Made by a program: the position numbers and the translations under genes. Positions 1 to 7,341 of a stretch of 8,719 nucleotides of DNA are shown in pieces; the first letter of the stretch is position 1; the number at the start of each line of letters is the position of its first letter. The DNA is from a bacterium (GTDB lineage: Bacteria; Eremiobacterota; Eremiobacteria; Baltobacterales; Baltobacteraceae), in the NCBI GenBank assembly GCA_021782295.1, contig JAJXVC010000070.1, positions 1 to 8,719 of the forward strand, read 5' to 3'. The notes beneath the pieces were generated by a model. The model did not search any database and was not told the origin of the DNA. It worked only from the letters and a program-made list of their open reading frames with translations.

Positions 1-64
1 CTTGCAGAGCGAACAATGTCCCCGCCACTGCGAGCCAACGGCGTAACGACAGCCAACTATTCAA
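1..64 (-). CDS. Partial start of a downstream gene with a signal-peptide-like N-terminus
   Basis: On the minus strand a frame different from the permease opens at a TTG codon (64-62), overlaps the last codons of the permease and runs off the left edge. It encodes about 21 residues reading roughly MNSWLSLRRW then LAVAGTLFALQ: a short polar stretch with two arginines followed by a hydrophobic core, as in a Sec signal peptide. The overlap with the permease suggests translational coupling. In AttEFGH-like loci the gene after the ATPase and permease encodes a lipocalin-like AttH/CrtC-family exported protein, so that is a guess for the product. Only the leader is visible and the TTG start is inferred. 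The alternative reading is non-coding sequence after the permease stop. Confidence 0.4.
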   Translation of the reverse strand, partial: MNSWLSLRRWLAVAGTLFALQ

Positions 65-2435
65 CGCGAAGTGCCTCGAGCGTACGAATCTCGGCGGCGA
101 GCTTCGCCGGATAGAGTGCGGCGAGCAATGCGGTCACGATCACCAAGAGCGCCGACTGCACGAAGATCTCCGCCGGCGCATTCCACGCGATCAACCAACC
201 GAAACTCTGTCGGTTGATCACGAAAATTAAATCTCGACCGAGCAAAATACCCAGTGCCGTTCCGAGAATCGCAGCGACCGCACCGATCGCCGCCGCTTGC
301 AGCAGCACGGCCCGCACGACGCCCTTTCGCGTGAGGCCGAGATAACGTGCGAGCGCGATCTCCCTCCGTCGCTCGAGCACGAGCGCAACGAGCGTCCCGA
401 CCGTCCCTAAGATCGCGATCAACGTCCCGATTGCGTAGAGTGCGCCGGTGATGGCGAAGGTACGATCGAAGACGCCGAGCGCAAAGCCGCGAAGTTGGCG
501 GTTGCTCTCGACGTCGGCGCGCAGCGGGGCGAGCGCGCGAACGATGCGATTGCGTAGGCCTTCGAGGGAGACGCCGTGACGCGCGTAGACGGCGATGGAA
601 TCGAGCGTGTCGTCTTTGTAGAGGCGCCGGAAGGTCGCGGCATCCATCAAGAATGTCCCGCCTCCCGTGGAGTAATCGTTGTAGATGGCGACGATGCGCA
701 TCTCGACCCTCCCCGACGGGGTATTGAGGTGAAAGCGATCGCCGACATGCATGCCGTAGTGAATCGCGAACGGCTCGCTGACGGCAACCGCGTTGCGGTC
801 GTGCATCAGTGCACCGAGACGGCGCGGCGATGGAGCATCGATAAACGGCATCTTTCGCCGGTTGGTAAACGAGGCAAGATTCGTCGCTTCAAGTTGCGCG
901 ATATCGCCGCGCACGATCACCGAAAACCCGCGGATATCGTCGACCGCACGAACGCCCGGAAGCGCTGCGATGATGCGGGCAGCGCCTCCGGGAAACGCGC
1001 CGCGTGACGAGGCATCGCTCGGCCCGATCGGCGAGACATAGAGATCCGCCGGTAACGCCGCGTAGGCCCACTGCGCGACGGTCGAGCGGAATGAAGCGAC
1101 CAAGATACCGATCGAGAGCATCATACCGACGGCGGTCGCGAGCGTCGCAACGGCGACGGCATACCGGCGCGGTGAGCCACGCAGAAAGCCGACCGCGATG
1201 CCCCCAACCGCACGCTCGCCTGCAAGCGCGTGTAGCAGCGATGCAGCGAGCAGAACGCCCGCGGGCGCGAGCGCCGCGATACCCGCAATGCAGAGCGCTC
1301 CGGCGAGATAGCCGAAGAGCGGGATGCCGTTGCCGACCGCCGGCATCTTCGAGGCAACCCACGCCGCCGTCAGCGAGAGCAGTGCGATCGCGATCGAGAG
1401 CGGCAACGTTGTTCCGAGCCCACGTTCGCTGACGCCGCGTTCGCGCATCGCCTGCGCCGGCGGCGTTCGCGAGGCTTCGAATGCGGGTATCGCCGCGCTG
1501 GCCATCGCGATGCCGACGCCGACGAGATAGGCCTCGAACGCGAGCGCGAATGAATAGCGCACGCCCTCCGCCTGCGCTCCGATGTAGAGCGTCGAGACCG
1601 TCGTCTGAACGGCGGCGACTGCGTAGCGCGCGAGCAGTGCTCCGAGCGCAAGGCCGAGCGCCGAGCCGATCGCGCCGTAGAGCGCTCCCTCGACTAGAAA
1701 AATCCGTACGATCTGACCGCGGCGCGCGCCCAACGCGCGCAGCGTCCCAAGATCGTTCCGTCGCTGCACGACCGAGATTGCCATCGCGTTGTAGATGAGG
1801 AATCCCCCGACCAACAGCGCTACGTAGGCAAGCGCGGCAAGGTTCATCTGAAAACTCGCAAGCATACGTCGCACTTGGTTTTCCCGCGTCTTGGGAGCGA
1901 CCGCCTCGGTCCCCGGCGGCAAGAGGCGCGCGAGGCGCCGACGGATTTCGCCAAGTCGCGCCGGATCGACGACGAGATCGATGCGATCGAGGCGGCCGAT
2001 TTCGTGGAAGAGCTCTTGCGCGGTCGCGATATCGACGAAGGCGACATCGGCATCGATGCCGACGCGATGCGACGGAATGAGACCCATCACGCGTAGTTGC
2101 ACCGGAGCGCCGTTGACGCGTGCATGCATCCAACTTCCCACTCGCAACCCTTCACGTGCGGCGAGGCGATCGCTGATGAGGATGCCGTTCTCGTTGATGA
2201 AGCGCCCGAGATTGAAATGCGAGGAGGCCGCGATCGCGACACCCGGCGGTAACGCTGCGCGCGTGCTATCGACGCCCACGGTGTTGATGAGGATTCTCTC
2301 ACGCGCACCGTTGCCGCCGAGCATCAACGCTCCGACGATCGTCGGGTCGGCGGCACGGATGCCCGCGAGATCTTGCACGCGCAGCAACGTGCGTTCGTCG
2401 AACCCTCGTCCCGCGCCGACGATCTGAAGATTCAC
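57..2435 (-). CDS. FtsX/MacB-like ABC transporter permease, main body (792 codons after an in-frame stop)
   Basis: This is the membrane subunit of an ABC transporter of the LolCE/MacB/AttFG class, thought to move lipids, lipoproteins or other hydrophobic substrates by a periplasmic mechanism. It has two FtsX modules. An extracytoplasmic domain at residues 1-195 is followed by membrane segments near 197-222, 250-280 and 300-320, then by a linker region with segments around 345-400. The second half has a segment near 423-447, a second extracytoplasmic domain around 450-660 and a C-terminal FtsX domain. FtsX-like cytoplasmic motifs are visible: QRRNDLGTLRALGARR near 225-239, and a matching ERRREIALARYLG in the second half. 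The ORF opens with GTG (2435-2433) just 6 bp after a TAA at 2442-2444. Upstream, in the same frame, lies the missing first membrane helix (2442-2606). The gene is therefore split by one stop codon; as it stands this part could only be made by reinitiation or readthrough. The partner ATPase is directly upstream. Confidence 0.85.
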   Translation of the reverse strand: MNLQIVGAGRGFDERTLLRVQDLAGIRAADPTIVGALMLGGNGARERILINTVGVDSTRAALPPGVAIAASSHFNLGRFINENGILISDRLAAREGLRVGSWMHARVNGAPVQLRVMGLIPSHRVGIDADVAFVDIATAQELFHEIGRLDRIDLVVDPARLGEIRRRLARLLPPGTEAVAPKTRENQVRRMLASFQMNLAALAYVALLVGGFLIYNAMAISVVQRRNDLGTLRALGARRGQIVRIFLVEGALYGAIGSALGLALGALLARYAVAAVQTTVSTLYIGAQAEGVRYSFALAFEAYLVGVGIAMASAAIPAFEASRTPPAQAMRERGVSERGLGTTLPLSIAIALLSLTAAWVASKMPAVGNGIPLFGYLAGALCIAGIAALAPAGVLLAASLLHALAGERAVGGIAVGFLRGSPRRYAVAVATLATAVGMMLSIGILVASFRSTVAQWAYAALPADLYVSPIGPSDASSRGAFPGGAARIIAALPGVRAVDDIRGFSVIVRGDIAQLEATNLASFTNRRKMPFIDAPSPRRLGALMHDRNAVAVSEPFAIHYGMHVGDRFHLNTPSGRVEMRIVAIYNDYSTGGGTFLMDAATFRRLYKDDTLDSIAVYARHGVSLEGLRNRIVRALAPLRADVESNRQLRGFALGVFDRTFAITGALYAIGTLIAILGTVGTLVALVLERRREIALARYLGLTRKGVVRAVLLQAAAIGAVAAILGTALGILLGRDLIFVINRQSFGWLIAWNAPAEIFVQSALLVIVTALLAALYPAKLAAEIRTLEALRVE

Positions 2436-2441
2436 GCGCGG

Positions 2442-2606
2442 TTAAAGCACGTTGACGCTTCGCGCAAAGGATGCGACGGCGGTCGCGTTAGCGAGATCGA
2501 TCGCGAAGAGCGAGGCGACCCCGACGGCAATGGCGACAAGCGTTATCGCCGCGCGGAAGAGACCGTTGCGCGCATAGCCCAACACCAACGCGTGGAAGAT
2601 CGGCAT
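2442..2606 (-). pseudogene. N-terminal segment of the ABC permease, cut off by an in-frame TAA
   Basis: A clean ATG at 2606-2604 follows the ATPase stop codon (TAG, 2609-2607) with no gap. It encodes 54 residues: a short amphipathic start (MPIFHALVLGYARNGLFR), one hydrophobic helix at about 19-37 (AAITLVAIAVGVASLFAID), then ANATAVASFARSVNVL and TAA. This is the usual beginning of an FtsX/MacB-type permease: the first helix just before the large periplasmic domain. The frame is the same as that of the 792-codon body, separated only by the stop and two codons (P, R). The intact gene would be 57-2606, about 850 codons. The body shows no other stop or frameshift, so the lesion is a single recent nonsense mutation or a sequencing error. 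Confidence 0.8.
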
Positions 2607-3272
2607 CTAGGTTCCCGAGAGAATACGGCCGTCGCGCATATGCAGGCTACGATCGGCCGACGACGCCGCCTCCGTAGAATGCGTGACCATGAGAATCGTC
2701 TGCCCTCGCCGCGCGAATGCGCGCAGTAATTCGAGCACGCGTTCACCGCTGTGCGAATCGAGATTGCCGGTCGGTTCGTCGGCAAGAAGAATCGCCGGCT
2801 CGTGCGCCACGGCACGCGCGATCGCCACGCGTTGCGTCTGGCCTCCCGAAAGCTGCGAGGGCATCGCGCGTGCTTTTTCCGGGATGCCGACCGCTTCGAG
2901 GACCTCCCCAACGCGTGCGACGATCTCGGCATGCGGGCGCCCTTGCAGACGAAGCGGAAGCGCGACGTTTTCGAAGACGTCGAGCGTCGGCAACAGATTA
3001 AAGAACTGGAAGACGGTGCCGACGCGATCGCGGCGCAGGCGGGTCAGCGCGTCGTCGTCGAGCTCGTTCGTCGATCGTCCATCGATCTCGACGCTGCCGC
3101 TATCGGGGAGATCGACGCAGCCGATGAGATTGAGCAGCGTGCTCTTGCCGCAGCCGCTCGGGCCGAGCAGCGCGAGCATCTCACCGGCTTCAATACTCAG
3201 AGAGACGCCGTCGAGTGCGACGACACCTCCCTCGTAAACCCTACCGACATTCGAAACGCGAACGGGCAACAC
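2607..3272 (-). CDS. ABC transporter ATP-binding protein, LolD/MacB type
   Basis: This cytoplasmic ATPase of 221 residues powers the adjacent FtsX-type permease. All motifs are present: Walker A GPSGCGKST at 37-45, Q-loop Q89 in FQFFNLLP, signature LSGGQTQRVAIARA at 141-154, Walker B ILLADEPTGNLD at 161-172 with catalytic E166, and H-loop H198 in MVTHS. The FQFFNLLPTLDVFENVALPL segment and the length are typical of the LolD/MacB/FtsE group. The start is GTG at 3272-3270. The frame is open upstream to the ferredoxin stop (3314-3312) but contains no ATG or GTG there, so GTG 3272 is the best choice (a TTG follows it directly). Its stop TAG abuts the permease ATG, so the two are surely co-transcribed. 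The ferredoxin ends 39 bp upstream and may share the transcript. Confidence 0.93.
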   Translation of the reverse strand: MLPVRVSNVGRVYEGGVVALDGVSLSIEAGEMLALLGPSGCGKSTLLNLIGCVDLPDSGSVEIDGRSTNELDDDALTRLRRDRVGTVFQFFNLLPTLDVFENVALPLRLQGRPHAEIVARVGEVLEAVGIPEKARAMPSQLSGGQTQRVAIARAVAHEPAILLADEPTGNLDSHSGERVLELLRAFARRGQTILMVTHSTEAASSADRSLHMRDGRILSGT

Positions 3273-3311
3273 GGCCCGGTCAACCGCTCGCGTAGGGTGA
3301 ACGGTTGCGCG

Positions 3312-3554
3312 CTACTTCTTGAAGTACTCCGCGTTGATCGCGGTATAGTTCGCCCATTTTGCAGGCAGATCGGAGTCGGCGAAGATCGCCTCCACCGGAC
3401 AGGCCGAGACGCAGGCTCCGCAGTCGATGCAGACCTCCGGATCGATATAGAGCTGTTCGTCGCTCTCCTCACCGTGGATACAGTCGACCGGGCAAACATC
3501 GACGCACGCTTTGTCTTTAGTACCGATACACGGTTCGGTGATGATATAGGCCAT
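3312..3554 (-). CDS. fdxA: 7Fe ferredoxin ([3Fe-4S][4Fe-4S])
   Basis: A small soluble electron carrier of 80 residues. The cysteine pattern is C9-x7-C17-x3-C21P-x2-C25, then C42-x2-C45-x2-C48-x3-C52P. By analogy with Azotobacter FdI, C9, C17 and C52 bind the [3Fe-4S] cluster, C21, C42, C45 and C48 bind the [4Fe-4S] cluster, and C25 is the extra free cysteine. The opening MAYIITEPCIGTKDKACVDV and the ending with Y-F-K-K match the Bacillus/Deinococcus-type ferredoxin, with no long C-terminal extension. The ATG at 3554-3552 is preceded by a Shine-Dalgarno-like TGAGGT on the minus strand (3567-3572), 12 bases away, which is somewhat far. It lies between the GlsB-like gene and the ABC ATPase on the same strand; a functional link to the transporter is not evident. 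Confidence 0.95.
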   Translation of the reverse strand: MAYIITEPCIGTKDKACVDVCPVDCIHGEESDEQLYIDPEVCIDCGACVSACPVEAIFADSDLPAKWANYTAINAEYFKK

Positions 3555-3649
3555 GAAGCGGAAGAAACCTCACTTTGGGCGAGCGATAAACGGAGAGTAA
3601 CGATCTCGTTCCCCCAGGATGCAGGGAGTTGGAGCTCGGTTGCAGCGAC

Positions 3650-3907
3650 CTACGTCGCTTTTTGCGATCCCAGACGACGCAAAAGGTTCAGGGCGAGCAC
3701 AGCGCCGAGCAGTGCCATGACGGCGTCGCGAATACTCGGTGCTCCGATTCCCGCCCGAGCAACGAGTTCCCCAATCCATCCGAAGAGCGAGCCGCCGAGC
3801 AGAGCGACGAGCAGCTCGAACGGACGCGAACGCGGAGTACCGGGGATATAGGGCGTCAGAAACGTAGAGACCAGCGCCCCAACCACGAGCCAGAGGAGAA
3901 TCGCCAT
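3650..3907 (-). CDS. GlsB/YeaQ/YmgE-family small membrane protein
   Basis: An 85-residue inner-membrane protein of the transglycosylase-associated/GlsB family, often stress-linked but of unknown biochemical function. Three hydrophobic stretches are visible: residues 3-19, about 31-52 with the glycine-rich core LLGGSLFGWIGEL, and about 60-78. The length and the short basic C-terminus (LLRRLGSQKAT) fit the family. The start is ATG at 3907-3905 with a good purine-rich ribosome site (GAGGGG on the minus strand, 3914-3919) six bases upstream. It is divergent from the SIMPL gene across 78 bp and 95 bp upstream of the ferredoxin. Its stop codon sits in the loop of a small hairpin (3644-3659). Confidence 0.85.
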   Translation of the reverse strand: MAILLWLVVGALVSTFLTPYIPGTPRSRPFELLVALLGGSLFGWIGELVARAGIGAPSIRDAVMALLGAVLALNLLRRLGSQKAT

Positions 3908-3913
3908 CGAGGA

Positions 3914-3919
3914 CCCCTC
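3914..3919 (-). promoter_or_regulatory. Ribosome binding site of the GlsB-like gene
   Basis: GAGGGG on the minus strand, six bases before the ATG at 3907. It is one of the clearer Shine-Dalgarno sequences in the window and supports that start. Confidence 0.5.
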
Positions 3920-3973
3920 TTCGGCATCGGGGGCCCCGCTTCATGGCGGCAGGGGCGAAGGAACCCGGCGCTC

Positions 3974-3979
3974 TACGTT
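3974..3979 (+). promoter_or_regulatory. Possible -10 element for a leaderless SIMPL transcript
   Basis: TACGTT fits the TANNNT -10 pattern and ends six bases before the ATG at 3986. That is the spacing expected for a leaderless mRNA. No Shine-Dalgarno sequence lies at normal distance: the nearest purine run, around 3953-3963, is more than 20 bases away. No -35 box is obvious. The pattern is short and may be chance. Confidence 0.22.
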
Positions 3980-3985
3980 GTCGGC

Positions 3986-4705
3986 ATGAAAATCATCGCT
4001 TTCGCGCTCTGCGCCTTCCTACTCGCACCGCTCCCGGCGCTCGCCGGTGGTTCCTCGCCGGCACGCGGCGTACTCTCGGTCCACGGCATCGGCATCGTTT
4101 CGCAAATGCCTGATGTCGCCGATATCACGGTGGTTATTGCGACAATCGGGAATAAGGCCACCGACGTCATCGCGAAAAATAACGACGCCTACGAACGGGT
4201 CGCCGCCGCGCTGAAGCCATTAGGAATCGGCGCGAACGATCTGCGCACCGCAGGATACAATCTTAACTACAATCCGCCGCCGAATCCGCTGCCGAAATCG
4301 ATTCCTGCCTACCTTCACTACGGCTACTCCATCTATCGCAGCTTCACCATTCACATCGAGAAGATCGCCCTCGTCGGCAAAGCGATCGATACTTGCGTTG
4401 CCAACGGCGCGAACGGCATCAATGGCGTGAGTTTTCGTATCGCCGACCAGCACAACGCACGGGGGCGCGCGCTAGTAAAAGCGACTGCCGATGCGCGCGT
4501 TCAGGCGCAAGCGGTCGCTGCTGCGGAGCACCTGCGCCTCGGTCGCATACTCTCGATTACGATCGACGGCGCAACACCGCGCTATTTCCCAGAGGCCGGC
4601 GTGGCAAAATTCGCACCCGCGCGCGTGCCGACTCCGACCGAGATCGCCCCCTCGGCAGTCGAAGTCCGAGCGGGGGTAACGGTGAACTACGAACTCCTGC
4701 CGTGA
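3986..4705 (+). CDS. Secreted SIMPL-domain (DUF541) protein
   Basis: A 239-residue exported protein. Residues 1-20 form a Sec signal peptide (MKIIAFALCAFLLAPLPALA) with an Ala-x-Ala site before GGSS. The mature part is a SIMPL/DUF541 domain: a first strand with SVHGIGIVSQMPDVADITVV (31-50), the DLRTAGYNLNYNPPP segment (85-99), a long alanine-rich helix around 159-182 (RGRALVKATADARVQAQAVAAAE), and a final strand VEVRAGVTVNYEL (226-237). Members of the family form periplasmic or surface oligomers and have been linked to oxidative-stress protection, but no single reaction is established. The frame is open upstream to 3629, but the signal peptide fixes the start at 3986. The Clp-like ATPase follows 34 bp downstream on the same strand. 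Confidence 0.9.
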   Translation: MKIIAFALCAFLLAPLPALAGGSSPARGVLSVHGIGIVSQMPDVADITVVIATIGNKATDVIAKNNDAYERVAAALKPLGIGANDLRTAGYNLNYNPPPNPLPKSIPAYLHYGYSIYRSFTIHIEKIALVGKAIDTCVANGANGINGVSFRIADQHNARGRALVKATADARVQAQAVAAAEHLRLGRILSITIDGATPRYFPEAGVAKFAPARVPTPTEIAPSAVEVRAGVTVNYELLP

Positions 4706-4739
4706 AACTGCGGCGTATCGGCGGCGGTAGAACGGAGCG

Positions 4740-6677
4740 ATGAACGAACTCTGCCGCCGATGCGCGGCGCGCCCCGCCGTCGCCTTCGATGAGTCGGGGC
4801 GCGCGATCTGCGCGAACTGCCGTACCTCTGCTGCTGCCGCACGCTCGGCGATGGGCTGGCTCGGCGCTGCGGCGACCGCCGCGGGGCTCGTCGTCGCGGG
4901 ATCGCTCATCTACGAGCGCATTTCGGGGGAGCGCGATCGCGGGGCGCAACCGCTCGGCGATCTCGCGAAACGTCTTCGCGGCGGCACCCCGACGCTGGAG
5001 AGCTTCTCGCGCGACCTCACCGAGTTGGCGCGCGCCGGGAAACTCGATCCGGTGATCGGTCGCGACCGCGAGATCGAGCGCGTCATCGCGATTCTTTCAC
5101 GGCGCAGTAAGAACAATCCGGTCCTCGTTGGAGAGCCCGGCGTCGGCAAGACGGCGATCGCCGAAGGGCTCGCACAGCGCATTCATGCCGGAAATGTTCC
5201 GCAGGCACTGCGCGGGAAGCGCGTCCTCGCGCTCACGCTCGGCCCACTCGTCGCCGGCACCAAATATCGCGGCGAACTCGAAGGGCGCGTGAAACGCATT
5301 CTCGATGAACTCAAACGCAGCGGCGGCGAAGTCATCCTGTTCATCGACGAATTGCACGCGCTCGTCGGCGCCGGAGCAGCCGAAGGCGCGCTCGACGTCA
5401 GTTCGATGATCAAGCCCGAACTCGCGCGCGGCGAACTGCAATGTATCGGCGCGACGACCTTCGTTGAGTATCGAAAGTATATCGAATCGGATGCCGCGCT
5501 CGAACGGCGCTTCCAACCCGTGCACGTTGCCGAGCCGAGCACCGACGCTGCACGCGCGATTCTCGCCGGTCTCCGTCGACGCCACGAGCAACACCACCAC
5601 GTCATCATCACCGACGACGCCATCGATGCCGCGGTCACGCTCTCCGCGCGTTATATCGCCGACCGCTTTTTACCCGATAAGGCAATCGATCTGCTCGATG
5701 AAGCGGCGGCATCGGCGGCGCTCGCGGCTCCCCCCGGCGCGACCGCGCGCGTCACGCGCGACGAGATCGCGGCGATCGTGACGAAGTGGACGGGAATTCC
5801 GCAGCACAGCGTTGCCGACGACGGGGCACATGTTCTGCTTGCGCTCGAAGAGCGGCTCGATACGTTTGTGATCGGGCAACACGATGCAACGCGCAAGATC
5901 GCGGAGGCGCTCCGTCGCGCGCGCGCCGGTCTTCACGACCCGCGCCGACCGCTCGGGAGCTTCCTCTTCCACGGCCCAAGCGGCGTCGGTAAGACCGAGC
6001 TGGCGAAACGTTTGGCCGCCGAACTCTTCGGCAGCGAGGAGTCGATCGTGCGGATCGACGGCGGCGAATTCGGCGAAGCGCACAGCATCGCGCGGCTGAT
6101 CGGCGCACCCCCGGGATACGCCGGGCACGACGAGCCCGGTCAACTCACCGAGCCGGTACGCCGCCGCCCGTACAGCGTCGTGCTCTTCGATGAGATCGAG
6201 AAGGCGCATCCGGATGTCGCAGCGTTGCTGCTGCAACTCCTGGGCGAGGGACGCATCACCGACGCGAAGGGACGCACGATCGATTTTCGTCACGCGCTCG
6301 TCATTCTCACGCTCAACGGCGAGCGCGAGGATCTCGCGCTGCTCCTGCGCCCGGAGTTGCTCAATCGCGTCGATGAGATCGTCGCGTTTGCGCCGCTGGG
6401 CAGCAAGGAGATCGAGAAAATCGTCGCACTGCACGTCGAGGCGCTCGCCACGCGCCTGGGCGCGCGCGAGGTGCGGCTCGAGGTCGAACAGCTTGCGCTT
6501 GCGGAGTTGGCCGCAGAGGCGATGCGCACGGGGAACGGCGCCCGCGATGTCGCGCGAACGGTGCAGAGCCGGCTCGGCACGCCGCTCGCCGGAGCGATCT
6601 TAGCGGGTCGCGTAACCGCCGGCGGCACCGCGCGGGTCACGATTCACGCAGGCGACTATATCGTCACCGCAGCGTAG
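4740..6677 (+). CDS. Membrane-anchored, zinc-finger-like Clp/Hsp100 ATPase lacking N-, M- and ClpP-loop elements
   Basis: A 645-residue double-AAA+ unfoldase of the ClpA/ClpC/ClpE class. Domain order: CxxC at 5-8 and CxxC at 24-27 (a likely Zn ribbon, ClpE-like); a hydrophobic helix at about 39-58; AAA1 at about 85-330 with Walker A GEPGVGKT (131-138), pore-loop Y176, Walker B VILFIDE (198-204), sensor IGATT (236-240) and arginines R256/R257; then AAA2 from about 365 with Walker A GPSGVGKT (412-419), pore loop GYAG (459-462), Walker B VVLFDE (480-485), sensor-1 N526, Arg finger R543 and sensor-2 GAR (600-602). Both ATP sites look intact. There is no Clp N-terminal repeat domain. Only about 18 residues lie between LLDEAAAS and the [14 protein letters not shown] motif, so there is no coiled-coil middle domain. 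The stretch between TLN and RPELLNR is about 11 residues, which leaves no place for the IGF/IGL ClpP-docking loop. It follows the SIMPL gene by 34 bp and converges with the gene at 6688. Its last 20 codons are copied at 8014-8073. Confidence 0.9.
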   Translation: MNELCRRCAARPAVAFDESGRAICANCRTSAAAARSAMGWLGAAATAAGLVVAGSLIYERISGERDRGAQPLGDLAKRLRGGTPTLESFSRDLTELARAGKLDPVIGRDREIERVIAILSRRSKNNPVLVGEPGVGKTAIAEGLAQRIHAGNVPQALRGKRVLALTLGPLVAGTKYRGELEGRVKRILDELKRSGGEVILFIDELHALVGAGAAEGALDVSSMIKPELARGELQCIGATTFVEYRKYIESDAALERRFQPVHVAEPSTDAARAILAGLRRRHEQHHHVIITDDAIDAAVTLSARYIADRFLPDKAIDLLDEAAASAALAAPPGATARVTRDEIAAIVTKWTGIPQHSVADDGAHVLLALEERLDTFVIGQHDATRKIAEALRRARAGLHDPRRPLGSFLFHGPSGVGKTELAKRLAAELFGSEESIVRIDGGEFGEAHSIARLIGAPPGYAGHDEPGQLTEPVRRRPYSVVLFDEIEKAHPDVAALLLQLLGEGRITDAKGRTIDFRHALVILTLNGEREDLALLLRPELLNRVDEIVAFAPLGSKEIEKIVALHVEALATRLGAREVRLEVEQLALAELAAEAMRTGNGARDVARTVQSRLGTPLAGAILAGRVTAGGTARVTIHAGDYIVTAA

Positions 6678-7335
6678 GGCGGAGCCGCTATAACGTTTCT
6701 AGGACCGTATATTGCAACGGGTTCCGAGAAAGGAACTGCATCTTCGCGATGATTTTTCCGGTCGCAACATCGACCTCGTACCCGTCGATTAAATGCAGCC
6801 CATCCCACTGAATAAAAAGTTTGCCGGTCTCATCCTCAAAGAAAATCTCCATCGGGCGAAATTTTTCGTTCCAGGGATTCGCTCTTAATTGCCACCGGAG
6901 TGCTCCATCCAAGCCATACATGTAGAGATTCCGCGGGTCGTCCTTTTCGTGGCTATATTTTACGAGAAAGCCCCGTCGGAGTGGGTCTTCCATCAGCGAA
7001 TACGGCACCGACTTGAAGTGATATGTTTGACCGCAAACACCAACCTTCAGGGCCGTGAAGTCATCATTTTGGGGCTGGATATCCGTTCCGTTGAGGATTT
7101 CAGCCGACATAATCACCGGACCGCCGCGGATTTCCTGGTAAAACTCTGCATACCATAGGTGGTGCCGACAGAATGAAGAAACCTGGACCGGAAGAGCAAG
7201 TAGCCATCGCCATCGCTCACTTTTCTTCGTCCATACCAGCGCGACGTCGCCGTACTCTTCGATTTTCTCGACGGGAAAAGTCATCCTATGCGTCCGGTCG
7301 GGGAATTCAACCGTCCTGCCGTCCTTCGCGACTCT
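6618..7335. repeat. Tandem duplication, left copy
   Basis: Left copy of a tandem duplication. It begins exactly at codon 627 of the Clp gene and runs through the opposing immunity-like gene. Offset to the right copy is 1396 bp at the left end and 1384 bp at the right end, a net 12 bp in-frame difference. Positions 6618-6813 match 8014-8209 with three mismatches (6644, 6646, 6745). Positions 7228-7335 match 8612-8719 with none. The part between is much more diverged. Confidence 0.93.
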
Positions 7336-7341
7336 TATCAT
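6688..7341 (-). CDS. Putative immunity protein, copy A (unrecognised family)
   Basis: A 217-residue soluble protein with no signal peptide or membrane helix. I do not recognise the family with certainty. The C-terminal part (NLYMYGLDGALRW at 138-150, KLFIQWDGLHLIDGYEVDVATGK at 174-196) has the look of a PQQ/beta-propeller-like blade and is probably beta-rich. I chose the ATG at 7341-7339 rather than an upstream start at 7377, because it forms an ATGA overlap with the stop of the 219-residue ORF (TGA 7340-7338), a sign of translational coupling. It is homologous to the gene at 8084-8719: residues 3-38 and 170-217 are identical, while about 41-114 is strongly diverged. A small cytoplasmic protein coupled behind a short ORF that looks like a toxin tip, present in diverged tandem copies, fits an immunity protein. 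That role is inferred. It converges with the Clp gene, the stop codons being 10 bp apart. Confidence 0.7.
   Translation of the reverse strand: MIRVAKDGRTVEFPDRTHRMTFPVEKIEEYGDVALVWTKKSERWRWLLALPVQVSSFCRHHLWYAEFYQEIRGGPVIMSAEILNGTDIQPQNDDFTALKVGVCGQTYHFKSVPYSLMEDPLRRGFLVKYSHEKDDPRNLYMYGLDGALRWQLRANPWNEKFRPMEIFFEDETGKLFIQWDGLHLIDGYEVDVATGKIIAKMQFLSRNPLQYTVLETL

Noticed and set aside
576..2427. Several long open frames antisense to or out of frame with the permease, including plus-strand frames of 100-180 codons.
   Set aside because: They are arginine/serine-rich translations expected from high-GC codon bias opposite a real gene, with no recognisable motif or ribosome site.
2436..2606. A frameshift rather than a stop codon as the cause of the split permease.
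   Set aside because: The ATG at 2606 and the GTG at 2435 are exactly 57 codons apart in one frame, so only the TAA separates the two parts.
3644..3663. A 6 bp stem (AGCGAC/GTCGCT, loop CTAC) followed on the plus strand by five T, resembling an intrinsic terminator.
   Set aside because: No plus-strand gene ends there. On the minus strand, where the GlsB stop codon lies in the loop, no T-run follows. Too weak to call as a terminator.
2751..3851. A 366-codon plus-strand open frame across the ATPase and ferredoxin genes.
   Set aside because: It is antisense to two clearly recognised proteins with full motif sets; its own product has no domain-like features.
6675..6693. Short GC-rich palindrome between the convergent Clp and immunity-like genes (GCGG-AG-CCGC).
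   Set aside because: Four-base stem with a two-base loop and no U-tract; it cannot form a stable terminator.
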